A DNA stretch of 64,000 bases, from the NCBI GenBank assembly GCA_036346225.1, contig JARFIW010001670.1:3596001-3660000 (forward strand). The letters are read 5' to 3'. This stretch comes from Platerodrilus igneus. Its lineage: Eukaryota > Arthropoda > Insecta > Coleoptera > Lycidae. The notes below the pieces were generated by a model, which saw only the letters and a program-made list of their open reading frames with translations, ran no database searches and was not told the origin of the DNA. Positions 26,601 through 34,530 of this stretch are shown piece by piece; positions within the stretch are counted from its first letter, which is position 1, and the number at the start of each line of letters is the position of its first letter. The position numbers were made by a program, and so were the translations under genes.

Positions 26601-29600
26601 GGGCACTCCATCATCGACACTGGCGTTCTTTATGCGATAGCTAGCCATAAGGTTGTTAAACGCAGTGCTAACCATTTCTACACCATCATCGTTAGTGGCG
26701 ATAACTGATGCATTTTTATGTCTGTTGCTCCTTAAGTGTGCGGCATACGTAGTTTTTTCCATTTCGAAATCGCATACTTTACACATAATTCGTGGTCGTT
26801 TCGTACAAGACCCTTTAACAGCTGGCAGAGCTGAACGTTTACGGCTTAATGACATACCGTGCTGTTTTTCCTTGTGTCGCTGTAAGTTGTCCATTCTCGT
26901 AAAAGCGATACCGCAAGTCCCACAGTTTAAGTACTTTGCTGCCGACGAATGTATAAGCTTAACCTTGGACGATGTTACACTACGACATTTGTTCTGGTGC
27001 CGTTTGAGAGCATCCCTTCTGGTAAAGTAGACGCCACAGGGCTCGCATTTAAAAACGTTTGCAGGCACCATTTTAGTACAAAACAAAATCCGCACTATAA
27101 GACTTGACTTGTAAGCGAACTAACTTATAACTAAAGAATTTACTCCAGCGTACCTGCTTTATGTACCATATAGAATGCAAACCGAAGGTTTCCGAAGACA
27201 CCCGAACGATGTTGAGGATTCAGCGGGGAACTAAATGACGTCATAATCCTTGCAGCTCGTCCAATACATTTAGCGCCAATGCATGCACCTGATTCGCATC
27301 GTCGATGGTGCGATATTGTTTTTTCCATGATTTAGAAACACTCTCCCATTTGAACAATAATTATGCAACGATGCAAAAATATCAGGACGGCTTCTAATGA
27401 CTGTCTTAGAGTAGTGTTTGGAATGCAATCTAAACCAGCGCTTTCTTATTTCCTAAATTACTACAAGTGATTAGCGCACTTCATTCTCAGTAACTGCTGG
27501 TATGAATTCTTTATCGCCGGTTATTGAAGGTTCTCATTTTTGTTAGTACTGTTTTGGAAAAAAATATTTACTATATTTCTAGAAGTATATGGCAGCTAAG
27601 AAGTGAAAAATGTTTTATTTTTATTTTTCCCATTACCGTCTTCCAAACCTTTCCGGCGGTCATTATTAATTTAGTTACAAAGATCATTACAGTATTGTGG
27701 TTTACTCGATTTAATTGCGGACCGTAAAATTCTTCCTGAAGATTGTATTTGGTGTACAAAAAAGTTCTGAGCTTTAGATTTCATGCAACTGAAACCACAA
27801 TTTAAAATTCATTAATTTTCCCGCCCTTTTACGGTTTTACAACGTTAACATTTGGTCTTTGAAAATATCATGCGGTTTGACGTTTGAAGCACATAACCTG
27901 CAAAATCAGTAGTGTTTACAATGGCAATAACAAAAGAGCATATTCGATTTTCCATCCATTTTGCGTTTCATCTTAAGAAAAATGCTGCTGAAACCACTGA
28001 AATGATTTGTGCTGCATATGGAGAAAAGGCTGTAAGTCATGCTACGTGTAAAAGGTGGTATCAAAAATTTCGCCGAGGAGATTTCAGTCTTGAAGGTGAA
28101 CCGCGTGCTAGCCGCCCTCAAAAGATTGAAACAAAAAAACTGCAAGCATTGTTGGATATAAACTCGGCACAAACTAAAAAGGAGCTTGCACAGTCGCTTG
28201 GCATTACGCAGCAAACCATTTTCACACGTTCACATGCAATGGGAAAAGTTCAGAAGGAAGGCAGATGGATTCCGCATCTACTGTCCGAAGACAACAGAAA
28301 TCGACGGCGTGACACTCACTTTGCATTCAAGTTTCCAGATAAAAGATTTTCTGCACCAAATCATTACAGGCGATGAAAAACTGATACTTTATATTAACCC
28401 GAAGCGTAAAAAATCATGGGTTGACCCCGGTCAACCTTTGAGATCGACGCCAAAGCCCAATATCCACGGCAAGAAAGTTTTGCTCTGCATATGGTGGAAT
28501 TGGAAAGGTGTATTGTATTACGAGATGTTACAGCCGAGTGATACAATTACGGTAGACCGCTATCAGCAACAATTGACCAATTTGAGCGATGCGTTTGAAG
28601 AAAAGAGGCCATTTACTGGTAAAGGGCGTCGTAAAGTGATACTGTTTCTTGACAATACCCGGCCACATGTTGCGAAAGTGACTCAGGATCATATCCTTGC
28701 GTTAGGCTGGAAACTTCTCCTGCATGCGGCGTATAGCCCAGACATCGCGTGTTCCTATTATTACCTATTCCGGTCGCTGCAGCATCACTTGGCTGATATT
28801 GTGACACCTGAAGGGGTACGAAAATGCATTGATGACTTATCGCCTCGAAGCCAGTGAGCTTCTATCATCAGGGAATTTGCAAGCTGCTCGAAAGATGGCA
28901 AGAGGTCATCGATGCAAACGGGGAATATTTCGTTCATTAATATCTTTTTGTTTCTTTTTAAATAAATATTGAATTTTGCAAGAAAAAGCTCAGAACTTTT
29001 TTGTACACCTAATAGAAATTGTTTTTCTCTTAAAGCGTTGATAGGGCTTCCTTAAACGATGACATTCCTTACAGAGTTCAAGAATATAATTATTTTATCA
29101 GTAAACGTTAATGGGTCCATTACTAGATAATCTTTTTGTCATTGACGCATTGCAGGTTTTCTTTAAAATGCCCATGATTTGATTTGTTTTAGAATTTGCA
29201 GAGCCTGCTGGTTTTAAATACTTCATTGTGGGTATAGCGTGCAGAAACTTTCCAATTAAGGAATTACTCATAAATGTTACGATTATTATTGATCCTATAT
29301 TACCTCTCGTAATAGTACAAGAATTACCTTGGTTATTTCTAATAATATTTGTTCTCTTTTATTAGTATCACGAGTGCACCATGTATTGAAATCACCTCCA
29401 ATAATAACAAGATTCTAATCTATTGCATCATTAACTAGCCTATTCAGTAAGTCTATAAGCTATTGATATGACGCATTTGAAGAAACGTAACAACTATAAA
29501 TAAAAATGTTATCTATTTTAACTCGAACAAAGCCGTTTTCTGTTTTGTTCATGACTTCTTGCAAAGCAAATTTACCAGAAGCCCAAAGAACAACTTTGCT

Positions 29601-31082
29601 ATTAATCTCTGATACCTAATGTACACCTTTTATGTCTTTATATTGTTCACAAATAATAGCTAGATCTATGTTTAGTTCGCTAATAGATTATGACAAAAGT
29701 TTTTGTGCAACTTTGCAATGTTTTAAGTTTAGCTGTTGAAATTACGTGATTTATGTTTAAGAAATTCTAGCGCACTCCAAGATGTTGAACATTTCTGACT
29801 TCTCAGATTGTGATTAGTCTTTCTCCACATTTCATACATATATTCCATCGATCTGTGGTACCTATTTTTGCAGTTCTTTGCTATATGATTATAGTCCAAA
29901 TATTGAAAACATCTTAATGGCCTTACCTTTTCTCTTATTCTACAAACTGCCCAACCTATTTTTGTTTTGCCATTTTCTAATATATTTGTTGCAATTTTCA
30001 TTAGTAGACTGATAACTACAGCCTACCTACCGCCACATGCTTTCCTTATAGATTTAATAGAGGTATGAGATATATCGTTAAACTGATTTTACAGCATTAC
30101 ATACCTTTTTTGTGGTGATTACTTCATCTATCCTTTTAATTTTTAACAGCATTTGGTGGATTCGTGTTTTAACTTTTGCTTGCAGGTCCAATACGTTTAA
30201 TAGAGTATTTGAAAACTCGTGAGTTTCTGAATTTGTTGTTTTATTTAATTTAAGAATAATTCGCTGTTAGCTGTTTTTCAGATGTTGTTAACCTACGATC
30301 CAAGTTTTTTAAATCTGCTACACTTTTGACTCTAATAGTATGCCAATATATGACATTTCCCCTTTTCTTTTAATTACTAATGCGTCTTGACGATTTTGTT
30401 TTACTCTAAAATACTATGATTTTATTTCTCTTGTTTATCAATATTCTGATCCATGGCATTGAACACAGTTTTATTGAATTGTAACAACTTAGACATTTTT
30501 GCTGTTGGAGATTTCCACGTTTATTGGAATTGTAGGCTCCTTCCCACTTTTTAGTGATAAATAATGCACATTCAAATCTCCGTCTATTGGCATATTCGTA
30601 CTTTTACTTTTGAATTACTACTGGGTTACGCATTACCTATATTATAGAGAATATTTACGTCAATATGTTTGTAGACATGGTCGTGTAATGAACGGATACC
30701 ATTTACTAATCTCCTAATCTCGAGATGAACAGCCTTTAAGAAACAAATGAAGTTCCAAAATCTTCTTGCCAATAAGTTTATTTATGTCAATGTTCTTTCT
30801 AGTAAAAGTGAAATTTCCTCTTTGATTTATTAGTGATTCGGTTTCGTTAAATACATAATTTAATTTAATATATTCCACTTTGAAATTTAAATTAAAGTTC
30901 TTTACAACATTCCTCAGTAGTTTCAATTAATTTGATGGACACCCTGGGCGTCACCTTTTACCAAATGCTGTTTTACATACTAAGTTCTTACTCCCAATAC
31001 AAGAAAAATATTAAATTTATGGAGAGAGGAAGTCGCATGTGTCATATATTCCACAACTGCAATCGCACAAGCAAGCACGCGC

Positions 31083-31130
<48 letters not shown>

Positions 31131-34100
31131 ATTAAGAATTATATTTCTAGATTATGCTATACTTTAAGTATTGCTTTTGAATTTTTCTACAGATTTGAAT
31201 CTTGTATTTACCTCCATAAATACTTTACTTGTTCCAATTCTGATTATTGGGCTGGTATGACGCGTCACGATGTCAGTGGTGTAAAGTCCGCCTAACTATT
31301 TTTGAAATGTTGCAGTTATATTGTAGGTATTTTATACCTATTAAAGATTATTTGTTAAAATGTCCTGATATTTCTGCTTACCAATGAATAATTCATACCT
31401 TCAGGAGTGTGTTCAATCAGAAACACAATATCATAACTGATGTTTATGGATACAGTTTATGTGAGGTTAGGTACCGACGAACTTTACTGTCAATTCCAAT
31501 TTTGAAAAGAGGATCGGTTTTTGAGACTCCTGTGCAACGCTCTATTGATGATGCCTGCGTGCAACACTATGCCTGCAAATATTTGAAAATATAATTACTG
31601 AGGCGGTTAATGCTATACAAAGTACAACTTCCATGAAATTGCTGCCAAATTACGATTTTGATTCCTACAGTTACGGTAGCTCAGGCAAATGTGTACAGAT
31701 AGACTACAACGATTGAGAGAAATAGAAAAACTTATTTTGTATCCGATAATGTGTTAATTTAATGGCAGTTAAGAGGTTTGAAAGGTACGCTATACGATTG
31801 TTTCGTTTTAATTCTGAAAATGATTCGATTGGTTTTTCGAATTTTAGAATCAAAATTATTTTATTGTTCAGTTGCCTCGATGAATCTATTTCTCTATTAT
31901 AAAACTTTGGATATTGAAAATTGGGCAAGAATGAAAAGTGTATTGATTATTTTGTCGACAAGGTGAGGTAAGGGAATAAATTTAATCTTTCAGAGGCGAA
32001 TTAATCATGTATATAATTGAAGACTCCAACAACGTTGCTCTGCATGTTCAAGAGAAAATGTGTTACGTCTCATGAGGTCTTTTTAACCTATTTAGAAAGA
32101 AACCGAACACCTCGTTCTGTTACAGTTGAACCGCGTACCAATAAGTTTATACTGATGAAACCTCAATGAAACTTTTCAAGTTTTTCAAGTGAAATAAAAT
32201 GTTTTAATTGTAGTTTACTGGGATACAGTACTAAAGATTGTCCGAAACGCAACAAAAGTCAGGTAATTAATACTAATATGGGTTACGGGAGCGCTATATT
32301 AAAAGCTGTCCACCTAGGAAAGATCATTCACCAAGAGATAGACAACTGATGTTAATAGAAATTCCACCTTTATTGAAGCCTACCTTCAGGTTTCACGTTG
32401 CAGTTAATAGAATAGGTAAAACTTTAAAAGCAGTGTTAGAATTACGTGGTCCTGTTTCAATGATTAAAAAAAAGTTACTCCCGGAAAATGTTGTTCAATC
32501 GATTAAACAAAGTAATTTTTTTACAAGAATTAACAGTTCGATTATTATGAGAATATGTCCTGATATCGTGCATTTTAAGGTCTAGACAACATAATGATTA
32601 TAATTATTTTGGCCTTCGTAGTATATCTTACTGTGAATGTACTATATTTCAGAAAGCCTTGCACGTGCAGATCAGATTGTCTCAGTTATGACTTTTAGCA
32701 TTTCCTTCTATCTCTATATATCGTTTCAGCATTTTATCTAGAGTAGTCTCTCTGTTTTGTAGGCATTTTGTAAAGAGAAGAAATTCGTTCCGCCACGCCT
32801 GAGCTGATCAAAAAAAGAATATGCCTACAACATTACTTTTTGAAGACGGGTCCGTTGCTACTTTTTATATATTTTACGTCTACCTTTGACTTTCTCTTTT
32901 CACGACTGCAACTGATCGAGTAGGGTCTTTTTCCAAACCAAGCTCACCACGTTTGTTTACGCAACCCCCAGCTACATTGCGTGTGTCTCTTGTAATGAAA
33001 AGAAATTTGTTCCGTTGAGCAAGACCTAAGCGATATAAAAGTAGTGCTTCCAAAATTACCGTTAGTAGACCGATCTATTGCCATTTTTACATCATCTCAG
33101 ACCCCTTTTTGACTTACTACTTTCACGACTGTAGCTTACCGAGCCATAGCGGAACTGGTTCCTTCAAACAGCTTACGACGTTGGTTCACGCAATCCAATT
33201 TGTTGTGCATGTATCATAGTAAGTATTAACTCGACGAGCTTGTATATACCTCCTTTTAGTACTTTTTAACTAATTGTATGATTTATATACTCGAGATGAG
33301 GTTCATAGACATAAGAAAGATTTGCTAGTATTTACAAATACTCCAATAAAAGAACTTACACCCCACTATAGTCTCACGTTACACATTTGTGATGCCAAAA
33401 ATTGATTGAGATGTTACAGGTTTTGTACTATTATTCATTTCGCAATTTAAGTTAAAATATATTTTTCACTCGACCATATTTGATGGTTTTTTTTCCTGAA
33501 CCTGCATGTTTTCCGACTGTTATTTGTGCTCTGACTGCATTTTATCTATATTGTGGCCAACGTCCCTAAATTGGTTCTACCATAGTCTTGACCAAAATAA
33601 AAGTTGTTTCATGTTAACACGAATTTGTGCAAATTTATTCATTTTTCAAAATTCCTTTATATCACATCTTTTTGTTGCTGCAGGATTATAAGCTTAAAGG
33701 TAATTCTGTTTCAATGCCACGTGGTTTAGGGTATGTTAACAATAGTATTACTGCCCTTGTATGATACAAATAAGTACCGCCCAAAGATCTCTTTGAACTT
33801 CTTAGACATCAATTATTAATCTACTTTTTATTTTTTATAACTTCCTTTAATAATGTGTAGCAACATTTAATTCTATTTGCTTTTAGCAATTTGCTCATCG
33901 ACTTGTGATCGAACGAAGGGTTATTGCAAGAAACCAGGCGAGTGCAGGTAAATTAATTTCTATAACACCTGAGCAGTTTTAATTCATTTTCCTTAGATGC
34001 AAGGTGGGCTGGTGGGGGAAAAACTGCGACAAATGTTTTCCATATCCTGGTTGCGTAAATGGTAGTTGCCATAGACCATGGGAATGCAACTGTATGAAAG

Positions 34101-34473
34101 GTTGGGGAGGCATGCTGTGTGATGAAGGTATGCATTTTAATAACGTAATCGCTTTCATGCATTACTGTATCTGACATTCAGTTTTTCTTTACTGCTTTAT
34201 TTTTTTATTTCAGAACTAAATTATTGCGAAAACAATCTTGATGTATGTCAAAATGGCGCTAAGTGTATATCACTTATAAAAGACGAGGGAAGTTATAAAT
34301 GTTTATGTAGAGAAGGTACAAAAGGACGAAACTGCGAACTGTCTGAAATTTCAACGACTACAACGCCATCTTCTACAACTACAACAAACTCGACTGAAGA
34401 TGGTCCAGCTATCTCATCCTCTAAAGACGAGGATGATAAAAGCCATGCAATCAGTGACAATGAAGCAGAATAG
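11859..34473 (+). CDS. Secreted Delta/DLK-like Notch-ligand-type protein, 3' five exons (5' end missing)
   Basis: The exons 11859-12156, 20728-20904, 33887-33947, 33997-34127 and 34214-34473 all have AG/GT borders and join in frame (927 nt, 308 aa plus stop). In order the product has: the C-terminal half of a DSL domain (HYVCDD, then [11 protein letters not shown]), three pairs of short EGF repeats of the Delta EGF1-EGF2 / DLK type (each pair reads C..GYC..P.EC.C..G..G..C..C...PGC.NG.C), one canonical six-Cys EGF, and a Thr/Ser-rich then acidic tail. There is no hydrophobic membrane segment before the stop, so a secreted or shed product is inferred. In the family, DSL plus the first EGFs bind Notch. 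The signal peptide and the start of the DSL domain should lie upstream and I could not find them. Alternatives are a Delta paralogue, a weary-like or a DLK-like protein. The family call is firm; orthology is not. Confidence 0.88.
12872..12914. repeat. (TA)n microsatellite
   Basis: About 21 TA units, lying just upstream of the 5'-truncated Penelope element. Confidence 0.95.
12986..13606 (+). CDS. Penelope-like reverse transcriptase (partial, open)
   Basis: An open frame of 206 codons. It starts with the RT block A motif [12 protein letters not shown], then [18 protein letters not shown] (block B), [11 protein letters not shown] (catalytic YVDD) and [13 protein letters not shown], and the characteristic Penelope segment [19 protein letters not shown]. 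All are in one frame without stops. Fingers and the N-terminal linker are absent, so the enzyme is incomplete. The ATG at 12986 is simply the first in the frame, not a natural start. A stop at 13604 separates it from the endonuclease. Confidence 0.88.
   Translation: MIISLDVESLFTNVPTELALNIVRKKWQTIEPFTTLPVEEFIRATKLCLEATYFKFDNKIFSQIYGTAMGSPISSTIANLVLEELENTVIKQLSYQPTFFKRYVDDCIMCLPIDKINETLNKFNSFHPKLQFTVEKESNRTISFLDLQIKYNAAGTISTNWYNKKTWSGRYLNYNSSVPKQYKKNVVNNLVDHAIQLSHGKYRPKI
13838..14203 (+). CDS. Penelope GIY-YIG endonuclease domain (partial)
   Basis: An open frame of about 120 codons. It contains [19 protein letters not shown] (the GIY-YIG core, here IYK..YIG), then KRIYEH with the conserved Arg, [15 protein letters not shown], and LETIHIQ with the catalytic Glu, ending at TAG 14201. 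The paired cysteines before YIG are a Penelope-specific feature. It lies in a different frame from the RT, joined by about 230 bp in which [12 protein letters not shown], the usual RT-EN linker, is still legible. Confidence 0.85.
   Translation, partial: FTNLKPQIENKNKTHTIYKINCLGCRGCYIGNSKQYLHKRIYEHKYSIQTNNKKCTALANHAIETSHNFDFKNVKVLGTETNDNKRNILETIHIQRDRHSVNSKSDHEQFTNIYYRLIQNK
14602..14668. repeat. (TA)n(GA)n compound microsatellite
   Basis: TA units to about 14634, then GA units with two A interruptions. It marks the 3' side of the Penelope element. Confidence 0.95.
14945..16496 (-). pseudogene. piggyBac-like transposase gene with introns, broken
   Basis: The first two exons are legible with consensus splice sites. 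The start ATG is at 16496-16494, with exon 1 at 16496-16469, an 87-bp intron, exon 2 at 16381-16316 and a 53-bp intron. Exon 3 starts at 16262, and the phases match. The N-terminus is acidic ([15 protein letters not shown]). The transposase core then shows [14 protein letters not shown] and [17 protein letters not shown] (16123-15842), LDESMV (first catalytic Asp, near 15665), YMDNYHNSA (second, near 15430), DKREVTYIS (third, near 15260) and [19 protein letters not shown] (15189-14980). Internal stops and frameshifts break it, one in an A-run near 16180. No TTAA-flanked ends were identified. Confidence 0.8.
16755..17228 (-). CDS. Unassigned minus-strand ORF, possible exon
   Basis: The useful part is about 17228-17030: [20 protein letters not shown] and [20 protein letters not shown], which look like amphipathic helices of a helical-repeat protein. 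An AG lies at its 5' side (CTAAG at 17229-17233) but there is no strong donor. Downstream of about 17030 the frame turns hydrophobic and AT-driven, probably intron. I do not recognise a family. It may belong with the ORFs at 19.1-19.9 kb on the same strand. Confidence 0.3.
   Translation of the reverse strand, partial: GLLRCTTEIYFMDIVFFLATVLHGDQAWMRQVTNIATHTLHSLREEILDDNNRQLFCFIHEWYIVCLHSSKVKRNTLYYKIYLIIWGFIVTCTIVNMCGFIVYFYVSLALGKMNSLCINIVSMRLDYASFRCCMYLISINCLLYQYKLILIAVVKST
18240..18440 (+). repeat. Diverged copy of the start of the 50-kb/38-kb repeat
   Basis: The segment GGGGAATCCAAAGAATTAAT then GTACTAGCTGACAACGTCG then GGGTGGGTCACACAGAAAGA aligns with 49990-50110 (GGAATTCAAAGAATGCTGT, GCTAGCTAGGAAATCG, GAGGTGGGTCACAAAGAAAG). 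It is clearly more diverged than the 38-kb and 50-kb copies. Confidence 0.5.
19074..19287 (-). CDS. Unassigned minus-strand ORF, possible terminal exon
   Basis: It follows a good acceptor (TTTGCTTTAG). An open frame of about 65 codons runs to a TAA, including [19 protein letters not shown] and [15 protein letters not shown]. The composition looks like genuine protein rather than AT-driven ORF. It is in phase with the end of the ORF at 19363-19854 if a short intron of about 80 bp is removed, though the donor there is weak. No family recognised. Confidence 0.3.
19363..19854 (-). CDS. Unassigned minus-strand ORF, 163 codons
   Basis: The longest non-transposon ORF in the first big intron. It contains [39 protein letters not shown] and [19 protein letters not shown], which suggest packed amphipathic helices. 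The ATG-less start and a possible AG acceptor (TTTGCCAG) suggest an internal exon. No motif lets me name it. It could be a nested gene on the opposite strand, or a retrocopied fragment. Confidence 0.35.
   Translation of the reverse strand: MPDVFALTWENAEYQSSYLKNTIITFKCGIPLSNMYLWTQIANNANCPTAYLFKALLIKIVTLYDFTQGVGHPLYTKQYNSTMWVADMASRLNRHCFQADMLRERFYVLLRSFAFLFALICRSCFENTSQVIDWLMENIFERKTNCHLVAYLHIDIQVGRRKR
20728..20904 (+). CDS. Delta-like gene: exon with EGF pair 2
   Basis: This is a 177-nt symmetrical phase 1-1 exon. It encodes one full EGF1-EGF2-type pair starting DCHPKRGYC and ending GLLCQ. Two acceptors lie close together, CTGCAG at 20717-20722 and GATCAG at 20722-20727. Only the second keeps the frame with the upstream exon. 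The donor is GTAAGT. Its symmetry and content suggest it arose by duplication of the neighbouring module. Confidence 0.9.
22160..22660 (-). mobile_element. CFDP2-type LINE 3' end ending in (GAT)n
   Basis: On the minus strand it aligns with 54810-55290. It starts with AAGACAACAAACATAGAAAC, then AGAAGCCTTTTGGAATAT and AGGAGAAATAGAAGAGCAGG, then the tail AGGAAATGTATAGGTTAGC and GGTACGCGTCTAACCAGTT. It ends in a GATGATGATGATG microsatellite at 22163-22180, the type of 3' terminus used by RTE-like LINEs. 5'-truncated, frame broken. Confidence 0.8.
24780..25062 (-). pseudogene. R1/I-type LINE RT C-terminal fragment
   Basis: The minus frame reads [20 protein letters not shown] then [13 protein letters not shown] and [11 protein letters not shown], matching the region downstream of the RT palm in I/R1-group LINEs (family form SRR.LL..V..S.LLYGAPIW). 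One frameshift follows the FRTV motif. The rest of the RT is not adjacent. Related ORF1 and endonuclease debris on the same strand lies at 29.0-30.9 kb. Confidence 0.7.
25106..25162. repeat. Short GC-rich CTCCTTGTG repeat
   Basis: Three CTCCTTGTG motifs at 25117, 25137 and 25150, with an inverted GGAGG partner upstream. The minus strand is rich in short G runs. It separates the LINE RT fragment from the tandem repeats that follow. Confidence 0.7.
25254..26150. repeat. Three tandem copies of a ~250-340 bp unit
   Basis: Units start at GAGATAAAC (25254, 25596, 25886). They share TCTTGTTTGG.ATCAATTAAT, TTTCTCAGCTACCC, a palindrome-like CCCCCAGGGGGC block, TTTTGAGCGTTCTTAT and GACCACGCCCTGCAAA at their ends. 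Spacings are about 342 and 290 bp. A partial fourth start (GCGAGATAAATC) is at 25854. No coding capacity. The array lies directly 3' of the zinc-finger ORF. Confidence 0.88.
26301..27071 (-). CDS. C2H2 zinc-finger protein, 256 aa, intact single-exon ORF
   Basis: The ATG at 27071-27069 gives MVPANVFKC. Finger 1 (residues ~7-29, CEPC...H...C, a C2HC type), finger 2 (CGTC...H....H) and, after a basic linker (RKRSALP, KRPR), finger 3 (CKVC...H....H) occupy the N-terminal half. The C-terminal half has no known fold by eye and ends [20 protein letters not shown] before NKYSPI and a stop. From memory, not verified, this finger-plus-GSGW..EI..L.ININKY arrangement is the N-terminal part of much longer insect proteins that may carry a DNA polymerase B-like region. 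If so, this is a truncated copy of a mobile or virus-like gene. It is intact over 771 bp among decayed repeats, so it may be young. Confidence 0.7.
   Translation of the reverse strand: MVPANVFKCEPCGVYFTRRDALKRHQNKCRSVTSSKVKLIHSSAAKYLNCGTCGIAFTRMDNLQRHKEKQHGMSLSRKRSALPAVKGSCTKRPRIMCKVCDFEMEKTTYAAHLRSNRHKNASVIATNDDGVEMVSTAFNNLMASYRIKNASVDDGVPEFLWKQKERFIRLINEKRIQHTAVKVYCELYGVYTKMEEEKSDVKSFNTKNVVITSSSNLEILSETIRTKSEEFETCGSGWSLEKVLYLEININKYSPI
27748..29012 (+). mobile_element. mariner transposon, 1,265 bp with both TIRs and TA target sites
   Basis: Terminal inverted repeats share GTGTACAAAAAAGTTCTGAG plus CTTT inward, at 27752-27775 and 28986-29008. The element is flanked by TA dinucleotides at 27746-27747 and 29013-29014, as expected for mariner insertion. 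Length is normal for the family. The transposase inside is broken (separate entry). Confidence 0.92.
27921..28940 (+). pseudogene. mariner transposase, frameshifted, catalytic residue lost
   Basis: The ATG at 27921 opens a frame with the N-terminal HTH ([34 protein letters not shown]) and the second HTH ([15 protein letters not shown]). A frameshift near 28300-28320 moves it to the frame with [13 protein letters not shown] (first Asp), [33 protein letters not shown] (second Asp) and [13 protein letters not shown]. In D,D34D mariners the last motif is SPD.APSDYHLF. Here the third catalytic Asp is replaced by Tyr, and the Trp of GDEKW is Leu. A second frameshift at about 28855 precedes the normal C-terminus ([13 protein letters not shown]), ending at TAA 28938. 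Mobilisation would need an outside enzyme. Confidence 0.9.
29030..30920 (-). mobile_element. R1/I-type LINE ORF1 and endonuclease remnants
   Basis: The minus frame 30001-29729 has a gag-like zinc-knuckle region ([20 protein letters not shown], then a second knuckle relic with [14 protein letters not shown]), in which the first CxxC is already CxxY. Downstream on the same strand, near 29385-29415, a frame reads [17 protein letters not shown], matching the APE-type endonuclease core (GDFN) of I/R1-group LINEs. No intact ORF survives. The mariner ends 18 bp below this stretch. Confidence 0.6.
31084..31126. repeat. (GT)n microsatellite
   Basis: About 21 uninterrupted GT units. Confidence 0.95.
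32180..32582 (+). pseudogene. LTR-retrotransposon gag/protease remnant
   Basis: A zinc-knuckle relic [18 protein letters not shown] (32200-32255) has CxxC and the last Cys, but Ser where His is expected. It is followed after stops by a frame at 32349-32582 containing [15 protein letters not shown] and [15 protein letters not shown]. That resembles a retropepsin in which the D-T-G active site (normally DTGSPVSLI) has become L-R-G. Superfamily uncertain (Ty3/Gypsy most likely). Confidence 0.5.
32770..33232. repeat. Diverged tandem duplication, ~230-bp unit
   Basis: 32772-32998 and 33000-33230 align along their length. Both start AGAAATT(C/T)GTTCCG, continue to TTTTGAAG/CTTCCAAAA, TTGACTT, TTTCACGACTG(C/T)A, GAG..., TTTCC/TTCC, CACGACGTT-like and TGTGTCTC/TGTATCAT. 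Identity is moderate. No coding function seen. Confidence 0.55.
33887..33947 (+). CDS. Delta-like gene: short exon, first half of EGF pair 3
   Basis: This 61-nt exon lies between TTTTAG and GTAAAT and encodes the start of the third EGF pair ([18 protein letters not shown]). It is followed by an intron of only 49 bp, which splits the pair at Arg-Cys. The other two pairs are not interrupted at this point. Confidence 0.87.
33997..34127 (+). CDS. Delta-like gene: second half of EGF pair 3
   Basis: This 131-nt exon lies between CCTTAG and GTATGC. It completes the third EGF pair, including the C..CFPYPGC linker and a GWGGMLC end that closely matches Delta EGF2. It ends in phase 1, like the ends of the other EGF modules. 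Confidence 0.88.
34214..34473 (+). CDS. Delta-like gene: last exon, canonical EGF and acidic Ser/Thr tail
   Basis: The exon follows a TTTTATTTCAG acceptor. It encodes one canonical EGF ([16 protein letters not shown], then [12 protein letters not shown]). About 44 residues follow, first with Thr/Ser runs suited to O-glycosylation and then with Asp/Glu/Lys. TAG is at 34471-34473. No transmembrane helix and no intracellular region are encoded, unlike canonical Delta or Serrate. Confidence 0.9.
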
Positions 34474-34530
34474 ACAGAATTTTTTGTATCAGCATTGTGT
34501 TAAACGATGTTGGTTATTTACTTGAGACAT

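Larger units (their letters stand above)
20905..33886 (+). other. Delta-like intron 2 (13.0 kb), transposon-filled
   Basis: The intron contains LINE remnants of two families, tandem repeats, a zinc-finger ORF and a mariner, all listed separately. I found no further EGF-type exon in it. In 20905-22160, 22670-24770, 30930-32180 and 33240-33880 I see no recognisable gene. The stretch 23150-24460 is strongly T-rich on + and contains a diverged duplication about 240 bp apart (23330-23400 against 23560-23622). Confidence 0.75.

Noticed and set aside
24780..30920. One R1/I-type LINE spanning 24.8-30.9 kb interrupted by the mariner and zinc-finger ORF.
   Set aside because: ORF1, endonuclease and RT fragments are on one strand in the right order, but the central RT is missing and the sequence between is unrelated. 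Two separate fragments are equally likely.
32660..32690. 16-base match (TGCAGATCAGATTGTC) between 32671 and the acceptor/start of the exon at 20728, suggesting a decayed duplicate EGF exon.
   Set aside because: No cysteine pattern or further similarity continues past the match. A 16-mer in AT-rich 64 kb is not enough.
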